From Eleusine coracana subsp. coracana (taxonomy: Eukaryota; Streptophyta; Magnoliopsida; Poales; Poaceae), in contig CM064427.1 of NCBI GenBank assembly GCA_032690845.1, positions 11,109,501-11,173,500 on the forward strand: a DNA stretch of 64,000 nt, read 5' to 3'. The notes under the pieces were generated by a model that made no database searches, had not been told where the DNA came from, and saw nothing but the letters and a program-made list of their open reading frames with translations. Position 1 is the first letter of the stretch, and each line of letters starts with the position of its first letter. This document shows positions 45,597-56,649 of the stretch, piece after piece. The translations under genes were made by a program, and so were the position numbers.

Positions 45597-47105
45597 TCAT
45601 TTAACTGCTAAATGTAGTATAGATGTGGATGTGGGCGTAGTCAAATCAAGTTTATTAACCACATCAGAACTCACCAAATTGTTGCTGCTTCCTCCATCAA
45701 TGATGACACGTGCTCGGTGGTTCTTGATGACGAAGAAAATCTGGAACAAGTTATGTCGCTGCATTGTCTCGGGCTGCTGGCATTGTGTGCTAAGCACACG
45801 CTGCATAATAATATTCATGTAACCCGTGATATCTCCGCCTCCAAGGACGAGGTCACCGCTGGTGGCAGCGACATCCTCCTCCTCATCCTCCACATCGGAG
45901 GTGCTCTTGTAACCGCCATCATCTGTTGCCACATATGCCCGTCTACTTGGGCAATCTTTCTGCACATGACCAAGACCATGGCAGCGGTGGCACTGAATCC
46001 CTGTAGTGCATCCCATCGAAGCAACAGAGGAGGCACTACTAGCCGGTACCTGCACAAAATTTTTATCTGAGCATGTAGAAGGGGCAGGGGCTGATCTTGG
46101 TGCTGCAGAAAAAATACTAGTTCCCTTGGCAGCTGCTGGTGGGGGCGGCCGAAAAGATGTCTTGGGCAGCCCCGAAGTCCCCGTCAGCCGTGGTGGGTAG
46201 AAAGTCCTGGACTTGCTGTACTCCTCAAAAGCTTGGAAAAGTCCATGTGATTCTTTCTCTATAAGCATAGCATACTGGAAACACTGGTTGAGGGTATAAA
46301 ATTCTTTATAATCAAGGGTGTCCTGAATTTCTTTTCTCAAACCAGAATAAAAGCGGCAAATCTGATCCTCTACTTTTTCAACCACAGCACAACAAATCAA
46401 ACCCTTCTGAAGCTCACTAAAATACTCCTAAACAAATTTATCTCCTTGATCTAAACGCTATAGTTTATTACGAATCTCTCTATAAAAAGAAGGAGGAACA
46501 AAACGATCACGCATTGCTACCTTAAGTTCTTCCCAAGTAGTAGGCAAATCAGTTTTAGCAGCTAGACCACTCCACCAAACAATAGCAAAGTCCTTAAACT
46601 CACTAGTGGCTTGTCTAACTCTATGTTGTTCAGGAACAAGGTGGGCATTAAATTTTTGTTCTACAGTCATTTCCCAATCAAGGTAAGCATCACCAACATA
46701 CTGACCCAAAAACGAAGGAATTGAAAACTTAATTTTAGCATATGGGTCATCTGGAGCATAGTTACCTTGTGTGAGACGGTTGTGATTATGAAAACCACCC
46801 ATACCTTGAGGGTTACGTTGCAAACAATGTCGTAACCTTGCAGTCCTTATAGCTGACCTATCGACGGTGCCATCAGCCTTATACACCGTTTCTTCATCAT
46901 GATCGTCTTCAACGTCGTTGTTGGTGTTGGTGTTGGTTTTGTTGTTGATGGTCTTGTGAGCAGTCTCCAATTCAACAACCTGATCGGTTAATTTAGAGAC
47001 TCTCTTATCCAACCGCTCAATGCTTTCTCCTAGGTGAAGCTTGGTGATAGCGTCGGTGACAGCCCTGGTGATCGTCTCTGTCAAATCACTCTGAACCGCC
47101 TGCAA
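45597..47105 (-). pseudogene. gag: Element E gag and protease active site
   Basis: ATG at 47105 (MQAVQSDLTETITRAV), a coiled-coil-like N-terminus, Asn/Thr/Asp-rich linker, then the gag core IKFSIPSFLGQY, LDWEMTVEQKFNAH, VWWSGLAAK and WEELKVAMRDRFVPPSFYRE. Two in-frame TAG codons (46460-46458 and 46430-46428) stand where KLQRL and FVQEYF are expected, both CAG to TAG. The second part (46400-45597) has the zinc knuckle CHRCHGLGHVQKDC (about 46000) and the protease active site VIIDGGSSNNLV (about 45690). It is the structural and maturation part of the polyprotein. Frame changes again near 45600. Confidence 0.88.
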
Positions 47106-48385
47106 AGCCTTCTATAGCTGACTTTGGCTCACTCACTCATCAAATTTGGAGGGCAAAGCACCCTCTCCATTGCTTCCTGACATCAAGAACATCAAAACAG
47201 GAAACAAAAAGTGAAGGTTATCCCTACAAAACTACTAAGCAGTGGTGCCTCTCAACATAGCAAAATGAAGCTTCTTGCAAAGCTCTTACAAAGTTCTGAA
47301 AACAAAAAAGAAAAGGATACCAGGGAGCTGTGTTTCATGATTGCAAGGGTTACAAAATAACTTATGTGCTGTCCAGAAGAAATATGTAGAGCTAGGAAGG
47401 CCAAATATATATATGTGAGTGGCACACAAATCAAAAACAGATAGTAAAGCTGAATAAGTGCCCAAGTAACTTGTCCCTAGTTTCTGGTCTAACTATGTCC
47501 TAGAACAGTAGTGATAGCAAAGAAGAAACAAGGAGACAAAGACACATAGTCGAGAACAGGGGGCTAACTGTAAAACATCCAAACTCAGAAATTCTAGGGG
47601 GCTAGATGGAGCATTAGTAGGAATCCCAAATTTGTTTTCTTTTATTTTATTTTTTGATATTTTTCTCCAACTCACTAACAATGTGAGAGAAACCACAAAA
47701 AAAAAATCAGCTCAAACAGAGCTAGGACGTGGCCCACAGAAAATCTTGAAGTTTCAGAAAACGTCGGGTTTCAACTTGAATGAATTTTTTCTTTATCTTC
47801 CAGATTTTTTTTAAATTTTTTGACGAGGGCACACAGGGCATAGCCCAGTGTGGGTCACCTCAACTTTTTGTCAAGAATGTCCTGTAAAAATTTGAGCCAA
47901 CACGGACAACCGAACGAAAAGTTATGGCTGTTTTACCGAAAGGTGTCGGAATCGGTTATGAAGAAACCCGGGGTTTGAGTGAAACCCGAGTCGGGTTTGG
48001 GATCGGGTAGGGATTTTTTAGCGGGGTGGATGCAGCGGAAAGTGGAATTTGTGAGAATTGGTCCAAGGAGTTGACGGTGGGATTAGGGTGAGCGTGTTGA
48101 TCAATCAACGCTAGCACACAAAGCCGACAAAACCGAGGGTGGTGGAGGGGATGGTGGCTAGGGTTGCAAGGGAAACACTACTCATGTCAAAAACACAAAC
48201 TAAACCAGCGACTAAACAAGAACTAGGGCACAAACTCAACACTATTAAATCTGAAATTGAAATATGCAAAGGCTAAACATGTGATTATGGGCGAGGAAAT
48301 TTTTTTTTTTTGGCTTTTCTGTGGACGATAGGAACAACACGAAAACAAAATTAAAGGGTAGTGCGAACCTGACGGTGCACCTGAA
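47106..48385 (-). other. Element E leader, no gene seen
   Basis: About 1.28 kb between PBS and gag on the minus strand. No domain is visible. It includes short poly-A/T runs and a T10-like tract at about 48300. It could hold the packaging signal. Confidence 0.6.
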
Positions 48386-48398
48386 GCTCTGATTACCA
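48386..48398 (-). other. Element E primer-binding site
   Basis: Minus-strand TGGTAATCAGAGC, two bases after the LTR end. It resembles the Met-tRNA PBS with one inserted A. Element F carries the identical variant (60611-60623), which links the two elements. Confidence 0.75.
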
Positions 48399-48400
48399 CT

Positions 48401-49323
48401 TGATATGAACAAGGGTTCCCAATCTTCCGAAAGGTTCTGATAAATCTTGATTTGGGCGGAGGCGAAACACAAATCGATCCGACTTCTAAACAACACGTTC
48501 AGAACCCCGCAATCACAGCACAACGCCTCCTCTGGTTATCAACCGTCCAAGGATGATTGACCTCGCCGAGAAGGCTAATTCTTGCCTACGAATCAAGAAC
48601 ACAAGAAGGACAATGAAGAATGCAACACAATTGCAGATGTATGATTAAACTCACAAAGTTGGGGTCTCACAAACCGACGAACAGTGACACTGATTATGAA
48701 TAGAATTGGTCTAAGCAAAACCCGAACCCTAATGATGCGGCAGCAGCTGTATATGAAGACCCTAGGATCATACAAGACCCTCTGGATGCACCCCTAATTG
48801 GGCTCAACTAGATACAAAGCCCAAAGGCCAAAAATAGGCGACGTAGCACCGACACAGATTCTGGACCCTCTCTTGTTTCGACAATTTCCGATGACTCCTG
48901 ACAAATTTTGACATGAGGTTGGAGGCATTGGAAAGGTCTTCTCCTTATCTTTTCGTGCATATGTAGAACGTTCAAATCCGAGTCGGTATGCGTCCTGGAA
49001 GACCATTTTAGTACAGACTGGTCCTGGGCCCTAAAACAGACTCGAAGTCGGTTTTGATTGGGCGTCCACTTTGGCTTCCAAGCCCTTGCTGGGCCTCCAC
49101 GTTTCCAACTCCTTCTTCTATCATCTCCTTGTCTTATCCATGGTTCCTAATCATAAAATAATCATTAGGTAGCAAACCATTCTCAAAAATAACATATAGC
49201 AAAGAACGTAGGAACGAGCTCACCTCTAAATTTAGTCATCGTGCATGAGCTCTAGTCATTGGACCTTGCAAGTCCAGAATTGGTGGAGTGTTATGTGTAT
49301 CCATAGGAGTGATGTTCTCATCA
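48401..49323 (-). repeat. Element E 5' LTR
   Basis: 923 bp, TGATGAGAACATCA to GTTCATATCA in element orientation, highly similar to 41548-42471. It retains the uninterrupted reading ILDLQGPMTRARA across its start, showing the ancestral pol end lay inside the LTR. Confidence 0.92.
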
Positions 49324-51590
49324 CAGAGTTAGAGAGAGCCAGACACTTAGAGGCTATGGAGGCATCCCGTAGGATGCCAGTAATATGGTTGATCATAGGG
49401 GAGACAGATGACACTCAGGGACTCAGGAGGAGTACCAAGAGGAGGATAGCAGCCCTAGCCTTGGCCACATGAGTTGTTCCACCACCTTGGTCGCAGTATA
49501 CTCCGACTTCTCATTAGGAGAGGTCGTAGAGAACTGTAGAGAAGGGATCCTCCAGGCAACAAGAGGAGGAGTCAGAGGAGGACAGTGAGTGTGAGTCAGA
49601 GTCTAAGGAGTCTCAGGAGGAGGAGCCAGAGTAGCCAGCACAGCTACAACAACAATCTGCTCACCGGGCGGGAGACCCGCACTGCACGTGTGCCATGTGC
49701 ACTAGGAGACCGTAGAGACTTGTAGTTGTAGCCGGAGAGAGAGACATCCTTAAGGTTCCCGCTTGGGATCTCAAGGTGAGTCGCCTTGTCTCTTTCGAGC
49801 ATTGGGTTCTAGTCCCCAGGGACCCTGCTGGAGGAGAGAGGTATTGGAGGAGCCTCCAGAGGAGGATTGGTGAGGGCATGAGACACTATCTTTTCAGGAA
49901 GGGCAAGTCTAGACTGTTTGTTCCACAGCAGTACACGACCTACCAGGCTATGAGGATAGCCACATGCATGGACATGAAGCAGTACTTTGACTTCTTGCCT
50001 GGACTAGCAGAGTTGGTCACTAGACCATACACATACAGGGAGGACATAATGATGGAATTCTACGCTTCACCGTGGGTAGCCAGAGATCGTTCAGAGATCC
50101 GGTTTATGTTCAGAGGAGAGCCCCACCGATTGACTAGGGAGGACCAGATAGCTGCACTAGGACTACTTGCTTCAGATCTATAGTTGCACACAAGTGCTTA
50201 CGGGACCTTTGCACCACCCTGCAGACCACAGGGAGGGATGCTACCTCCAGACAACATGGTGTCAGTTGCCTTTCCACCACCATACACTGCAGGTTTTGAC
50301 AGATGCCCTGCTAGGCTCGCTGCAAAGGTGAAGGTGGTTAGAGCGATAGTCACCAGGACTATCATTACGAGGTCTAGGTACAGGGAGTTCACGCTCTTGC
50401 ACCAATGGGCAGTGGCAGCTATGATGAGGAGACAACAGTTTGACCTGGCAGATTTGTTTGTAGCTGAGATGGAGGAGGTTATTTATGAGAGAGTTGGAGG
50501 ACGTCACCTAGTCTACAGTCCTTACGTTTTCTACCTTCTGAGGAGGCTAGGACTTGTGACTGAGGATAGTATGAGGCATTCCCTGAGGTGACCACCAGCA
50601 ACACACCTCGAGTCCCCAGGGGATCACAGTCAGCTTCTAGCCAACAGATGGACGAGTATGAGTCACCGCCAGTCACTCACGACCAGGAGGCTCATCCAGA
50701 GACGATGGTTCTTGAGTCAGCCAGTTTGGGTGCACGACCTCAGCCAGCACCTACAGAGACAGATCAGGACTCCACCGTAGCAGCACTTGCAGGATCCCTC
50801 GGTGACTTCATCGAGAGCTCAGCTAAGGAGAGGCGTCAGATCCTGGATGTGCAAGCAGACTTACAGAGACAACAGATGATGATGATGACTATGTTGATGA
50901 CCCAGATGACGGAGCTTACCAGAGGATAGTATAGCCAGCAGGTAGGAGTCCCTACTCTTTCACAGGTTCAGCAGCTTCTGACACAGATAGGCCACTTCAC
51001 TGCTATGATGATGGCTCAGTCCAGCGACTTGTCATCACACTCAGGGGTGTTATCGACAGGGGGAGCAGGACAACCTTTCTCACCTATACAGTTCTCCCGC
51101 ATGTCAGCTTTCTTAGTATCTTCATTGTTCACATCGCCTACACAATCTTCAGCTACGCAGATGGCAGGACCCTCAATCTCTCCATCTCTCAGCAACAACC
51201 AGTCATGAGTCTGACATTCTCATATGTTGTACACACCACTCAGACAGCCCTAAAGTCAGCTACAGCTCTACCTTCTTCTGTTATAGCCACTATGCTTGTT
51301 ACACCTCAGGTAGCAGATGACCTTGTCCGAGGAGGTTTCACTCAGTAGGACGTGGCCGATCTCACCCTTCTCCAGGCTTCAGTTGCACAGGAGACAGTCA
51401 CAGTCACACCAGCAGGATAGGATAGAGGGTCTGAGTCACCAGTGGATCTCGCATACTTTAAGCAGCTCGACGCTTGGGTGACACAGGCTCTGGATCCAGC
51501 ATAGGAGCAGCCCAGAGTTAGAGCCCTCAAAGGATGTCGCTGCACCACCACCTCCTTCGACCTCGAGCGCTCAGTAGTTTTTCCTTCTCT

Positions 51591-52188
51591 TGTTGCCAAA
51601 GGGGAAGAAGACTTAGAGATAGAGGGAGTGTGATCCTGTGTCGATTGAGAGATAGTAGCTTGTATCTAGGGGGAGTATACGTGGTATACAGGTTTTGGGA
51701 GTTAGATATATTTGGATCTTATTTTGATGGATTTATCGATGTTTGTGGATTTTGATGAGTCATGTTTTTCATTCGCTTGTGGTTGACTCGTCATGATCTC
51801 ACTTGGTTTATTTACATACGCAGTGCTTTATCTTTCATTAATTATATTATATGCATGTATATGATTCCATGATGATGATTTCTTGTTCTTTATTCCTTGC
51901 ATGTTCATGCTATTCTGTTGCATATCATCATTCATGTCTTGCATTGCATGTGCTTATGCTTTATTTAAAAGTCTAACATGACATGCATGCATATCATCTA
52001 GAGTGCGCTTTTCTCTTTTCATCCTTTTAGCTCTTGATGATGCTTGTTTGAGTAGGACCTTGTTCATTCTTTGCTTATGCCTTTATGGTTCCTCTCGATC
52101 GTAGTGTAGCTCTTTTAGCCTTGATGTTTTATGATAAGTAGTGGTTGTCATCAATCACGAAAACGGGGGGGGGGGGGGGGGGGGAGAT
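51591..52188 (+). other. Element D 3' untranslated region and G-rich polypurine tract
   Basis: Non-coding, T-rich. It ends with a run of 20 G (52165-52184) followed by AGAT and then the LTR start TGTAAG. The G run is an expanded PPT; the corresponding place in the inverted copy D' is simply GGGAGAT. Confidence 0.7.
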
Positions 52189-53877
52189 TGTAAGCTTCAT
52201 GACCATTGATGATTGGATCACCTAGGTATGAATGTTTTGGTAATTAATGACAACTATGAAATTGTGGGCTAATATCTACATGAGTGTTGTCTATGCAAGA
52301 TATCATCTTTGAACTCTATTATAAATCTTATTGATGATGATGGTTACCTTGACGATGGATGACAATGACCACAAGCATGGAAGCTTGATGAGCTTGATGA
52401 AGTCCAAGGGTTAATGGAGATGGATCAAGGCTAAGGACAAGCTATGGAGCAAGTGTTTGGAACACTTGTCTAGTTATTAGGGCTTGAGTCCATAGGAAAA
52501 ACCGGACTTTCAAAGGGGGTCTAGGTCATGTCTCTTAGGTCATGCTAGTTGGTGATATGTGTGGATGCTCAATGAAATCACAAGCACTAGGTGATAGTGA
52601 AGAAGCCAAGGAGTTGTTCGAAGAAGCCGGGAAACGAAGTCAAGTGAGGATGAGAAGTTTCAGCTTCTGGACAGTGACCGGACAGAGGGGTCAGTGCAGA
52701 CCGGACTGTACGGTCACTAGGAGATCAGAGAGTAGTCTGTAAGGAATCTGTTAGTGCGAAGGTCCATACTGACCGAACAATACGGTCAACAGACCAGATG
52801 GTCCGGTCTGTATGGATGGGAGCTCGGACACAGAGGTCCAAAAATAGGTGCTCTCTGGAATGAACAGAGATGAAGAGACCGGACAGTCCGGGCTACTAAC
52901 CGGACGGTCCGGTCAGTGTGAAGATCACCCGAGGATAAAGAGCTGTTAGTTCTAGAGGAGCCGTTACAGAGTGACCAAACGACCCGGTCTGGCAGAGACC
53001 AGACTGTATGGTCCGTACGTCCGGAAAGGTGATTTCGTGGAGCAACGCCTAGTTGGAGGTTGGAATCCTATATAACTTTGTTGCTGGGGTCTTGGAGACC
53101 TCTCTTGGCTAGTGCCATACCTAGGAGCATTTGGTAAGAGCCAAGAGGAAAAGAGAGGAGCACTAGGAGAGGATATTGGATATCTTGAGAGTGCTGGAGA
53201 GAGTAACTTGAGCATCTATACACATCTAAGTCTAGGGTGTCGTTGAGGGTGTGATCTAGGTTGTTACTCTTGGTCTATGGTGAGACCTAGACTGGTTATG
53301 TGTCAGTGATCGAGCCTATCATGATTGGTTGTGAAGGCCATCACTTGTTTGTACATAGTTTGAGCCCATTGATGTAAGGGGCATCGCTAGTGAGTGCCCG
53401 TGTTTACTCGGGGAGTCCAGCAAGTTGTCGAGGGAGGCGATGTTCTGCCCTGTTGGCAGCGGTGATGCAACCGTGTCTTCACTCCAGGTGTGATTGTGGG
53501 CTCGTGTGCGAGAACTCTAATTGGTGGTGGGAGGGGCCGACAGTCCGGTGGGAGTGGTCCAATGAGGATTAGGGGAAGGCGCTATCCTTTTGAGACTTTG
53601 GGAAAAACTCATGAGCATTCCTTGACCCTCTTTTTACTATTCTGCAATTGTGTGCTCTAGTGAGTAGGTTGAATTGTGGCTTGCATAGGCTAGTGTGTTT
53701 AGCTTCCACATTTGTACTCATCATGAACACTAGCATGTGTAGGGTCTTGGCCTCCTAGAATTGATAGGTTGCAATGATTGCTAGGATCTAGTAGTGTGCA
53801 ATTGAAGTATTCGAATTCATGGTCGTCTTACCGATTCGACCCCCCCCCCCCCTCTCGGTACGCCTTCAGTCCTTACA
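52189..53877 (+). repeat. Element D 3' LTR (complete)
   Basis: 1689 bp, TGTAAGCTTC to TCCTTACA. The right 1.27 kb matches the 5' LTR (36600-37867). It contains imperfect palindromes built from GACCGGAC and GTCCGGTC (52675-52720, 52776-52818, 52877-52918, 52970-53015) and a run of 13 C (53840-53852) near its end, absent in that length from the 5' copy. Confidence 0.9.
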
Positions 53878-54694
53878 CGAAGTTGGAAGGTTGGATCTAG
53901 GGTTTGGACGATGTGGAAATGAAAGGCGGCGCACAATACGACTGAGGCGTCAGTACGGAGGACTGTGACACTTGGGAGATAATTATACATGCTTTTGACC
54001 TAATTTTACAAAGAGCACTATTTTGATCATTCAAGTCCTTTGACTCTGTTCAGATTACAAATTATCATCATTTATTGCGTAATGAAATATCTGGATTTGG
54101 ATGACTTGTGATAATATGTGATTCTTTATTGGAATCACTCGACAAATGATAGTTCCAAGCTTGGGGGGCTATGATTAAATGTTATTTATTCTTAACACTC
54201 GGAAAAAATAGTTCCAAACTTGGTAGCTCCATTAATAGGTAATTTATTATTGAAATCAGTTGGCAAAATAAAGCTTCAATTTTGGAGGCTATGCATATGA
54301 TCTAATATTGAATTCATTCAGGAAGTGGTAAACCCAAACCTGGGAAAATTAATGACTTTGTTTATAGTGTGCTGATTGATAACTCAAAAGCCATTTTTTC
54401 TAAATACCTTCTGAGTTGGGAGCTACACCTAAGTAGGTGCATCAGAGGTGCACTACATGGATCATTTTGTTTCAGCCGATTAACTCGATTGATAGTTTCT
54501 TTTAGACTCACAAAATATGTAGTGATCTAAATAACTTCTGAGTCGGGGGCTATACTCATTGACTACAGCTAAGTAGATGTCTATGAAGAACGAAGGATTT
54601 CTTTTTTGAAGATACAGAAGAAGCACTTTTCAATTTTGGATCAGATAACCAGTCGGAAGTAATATATCAAAATTGTAAAGTTATTGGGGGCTAC
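53878..54694 (+). other. Element G 3' non-coding region with degenerate PPT-like repeats
   Basis: About 0.8 kb, AT-rich, in which G-rich phrases ending in GGCTA or GAGCTA recur: about 54162 (TTGGGGGGCTATG), 54220, 54278, 54412, 54543 (TCGGGGGCTATAC) and 54684 (TTGGGGGCTACTG). The last is the true PPT before the LTR. This ladder of degenerate PPT-like phrases is typical of the 3' part of Tat-like elements. No gag or pol of G remains to the left, where element D ends. Confidence 0.6.
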
Positions 54695-55123
54695 TGTGGG
54701 ACATGTATATCCTGGATATCTAAGTACTCAGGTATTCTGCCGAGTGGGCCAAGGTCTGTTACCGACATGAAGATCAAAGCCCATGAAACTTACTACTCAG
54801 ATCATTACTTGGAGTAGGCGGCAAGATAGTATTAGATATATATCTTATAGATAGAAACTATTGTAAACCGACTAGGAGATTCACCGCGTAAGCCATGCTC
54901 TTTGGATATATAAAGACGACAGGGGTCACCTGAAAGCATCATCGGAACTCACCCCGAGAAACCCTAACTCGGCGTGAGACACCACCAATACAATACACCA
55001 AATAAGACGTAGGGTTGTTATCCTCATGGAGGTCCAAACCTGTATAAACCTTGTGTCTTGTGTCCATCGACTTCTAGATCTCATACGCATACCTAGAATT
55101 ACTATCAACAATATAGCTCGACA
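54695..55123 (+). repeat. Element G 3' LTR (Tat-like gypsy)
   Basis: 429 bp from TGTGGGACAT, directly after TTGGGGGCTAC, to GCTCGACA. It contains TATATAAAG at 54907-54915 and an ACCCTAACTC-type leader. No PBS follows on the right, which fits a 3' LTR or solo LTR with its 3' internal part. Whether it belongs to the same family as element B cannot be told, since B has no LTR here. Confidence 0.7.
54907..54915 (+). promoter_or_regulatory. TATA-like box in element G LTR
   Basis: TATATAAAG about 210 bp into the LTR, in the usual place for the U3 promoter. Confidence 0.5.
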
Positions 55124-56649
55124 CTAATGACCATGGTAAGATAAAAGTAGTTGGAATCACATAGACAATAATAATAATATAAAATTTTTAAAAAATGGAT
55201 AAAAGGAGGCATTTAAGATGGTGGTCAACTTACAAGTTTTTTCCAAGTACATAGATTTCTATCCGTTATATAGCTTAGACCTGTAGGAGATAAGATTACA
55301 AGCATGGTCATAGAGACTACTATCATTATGCTTGATAAATGAATGATTGATCGCTTTGGATTGGATGTTGTTTCTAGTTTAAACCTTCGATTTGCATAGA
55401 GTTGCTCATGTATTATTTATGCCATTTGGTCCAACCTATCATCAACCATTTGTTGCATCTAAATTTTTGTTGAATTAATAAGTAAACAAAACTATCCAAT
55501 ATTGTTTCGAAATTAGGTCATGTCTTATGACAAAGCAACTACACTCTTATGACTAGTTGCATCTTTTGATCAAAGAAGTTGCGAGCCATACTACCCTAAC
55601 CCATGTGATCTTAATATCATGGAAGAGAAATCACATGGACAGTTTTTGTGAAAATCATGTGTTGAGAAACAATATTCAATGCTAAAAGGCATTTCAACTC
55701 TACGCTACAATTGATTTGTTAGGGTTTAATGTATTAAGGAGAACATATACTATTATTTCTTGGAGTTTTGAACATGCTTTATTGTAGTGCATATATTAAT
55801 CCTATTATTCCAACTACTGATGATCTTGGTAAGTTATTTTCTTAAAACTATGCTATGTAGGACCATTTTGTTATTATATTTTCTAGTATCATGATGGTAA
55901 TGTCTTGGAAGAACACCATATATGTAAAGGGATGATTATGTGTATCTCTCAACTAAATTCCATGTTAAGTTCATTCAAACTTTCTGTTAGGTATGCTCAT
56001 CATAGTATTCTAAAAAGGATCTAATATGTTGTTGTACGCACAGGTAACCATATGAAGCATACTGCCACACCAATGATCTACTAGAAAGTTAGATATAGTT
56101 GCCTTGTGTAAACAAGGCAAATTAAGGAGAAGGTTAAAAATTCCTAAAAGAGATCTCTAGGAATGCTATGCACTACATGTTGGTCTATTTCAAACAGAGC
56201 CAGGGAAAGCCCATTCAATATGATACGACATGGCGGCCATCATTCATAACTCTTATGTCGAATACCCTTCTCCTCTCCTGGCCTATAGCTCTATCCTCGG
56301 ATTTGATGCCACATATGGAGCTGGACCTTATCCAAATGTCAACAACCATAGGAACAAAAAGAAGTGCCAAATAAAACTAAATAGGTATGGCACATATAAT
56401 AATGTGCTTTAAACTTTTAATGAGACACTGTCATGCATCCTTATATATTGTTAGACGAAAATCACTAATTCCTATGTGTTTCACTAGGAACTAATACTAG
56501 CTTGATTTCTTCCAACACCCCTCCTCCCCCCCCCCCCCCCCAATTCACCATAATGACATGATGGGAGATACTGTAGCGCCATCGAGCTCTAGTGGTAGCT
56601 AGGTATGGGATTATTGTTGTGGGTTCTAAAGGTCAAGTCCATTACACAT
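55124..56649. other. Unassigned AT-rich sequence
   Basis: About 1.5 kb. Overlapping ORFs of 60-68 codons at 56168-56412 show no recognisable domain. A run of 16 C (56526-56541) lies in a CTCCTC-rich stretch. I see no element ends except the LTR boundary at 56650. Confidence 0.45.

Larger units (their letters stand above)
41548..49323 (-). mobile_element. Element E: CRM-like Ty3/gypsy retrotransposon inserted in element D
   Basis: On the minus strand: 5' LTR 49323-48401, PBS, leader, gag, protease, RT, RNase H, integrase, PPT, 3' LTR 42471-41548. LTRs are 923 and 924 bp, begin TGATGA and end ATCA. Flanking bases are CAGGG (41543-41547) and CAGAG (49324-49328), a 5-bp duplication with one change. 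Pol runs through the PPT into the LTR, and the LTR encodes GPMTRARARRLN, features known from the CRM (centromeric) clade. It is the most complete element here but carries about eight breaks. Confidence 0.88.
41497..51590 (+). pseudogene. Element D downstream ORF, related to 'putative plant transposon protein' domains, split by element E
   Basis: ATG 41497 (MVPKKPRGKKRTRLDP) is interrupted after 17 codons by element E and continues at 49326 (ELERARHLEAMEASRRM). After TGA 49470 and frame changes, a well-kept frame covers 49776-50591 with only TAG 50181: LVSFEHWVLVPRDPAGGERY, YFDFLPGLAELVTRPYTYRE, DIMMEFYASPWVARDRSEI, LTREDQIAALGL, then the LLHQWAVAAMMRRQQFDLAD block. This resembles the plant-transposon protein domain often found beside retrotransposons (PF20167-like, by eye). 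The following frames encode Gln/Met-rich, coiled-coil-like RQQMMMMTMLMTQMTEL and Ser/Pro-rich parts up to about 51590. Its function is unknown; an envelope-like or gag-like role is only a guess. Confidence 0.7.
36600..53877 (+). mobile_element. Element D: SIRE/Maximus-like Ty1/copia element with gag and a downstream ORF but no pol
   Basis: 5' LTR (left part missing), Met-type PBS with one change, copia-type gag, 2 kb without any protease, integrase, RT or RNase H, then a large downstream ORF, G-rich PPT and complete 3' LTR. Element E (41548-49323) is inserted in the downstream ORF. Lacking pol, D must have used enzymes of a related autonomous element, like other plant gag-only elements. The left boundary is where similarity to the 3' LTR fades (about 36600-36640). 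Confidence 0.8.

Noticed and set aside
54695..55123. Element G LTR as the missing 3' LTR of element B
   Set aside because: Both are Tat-like, but 30 kb of other DNA lies between and B has no LTR to compare. Left as an independent element.
56168..56412. Two overlapping 60-68-codon ORFs as a small gene
   Set aside because: Short, in two frames with no domain, no splice-site support and no conserved motif.
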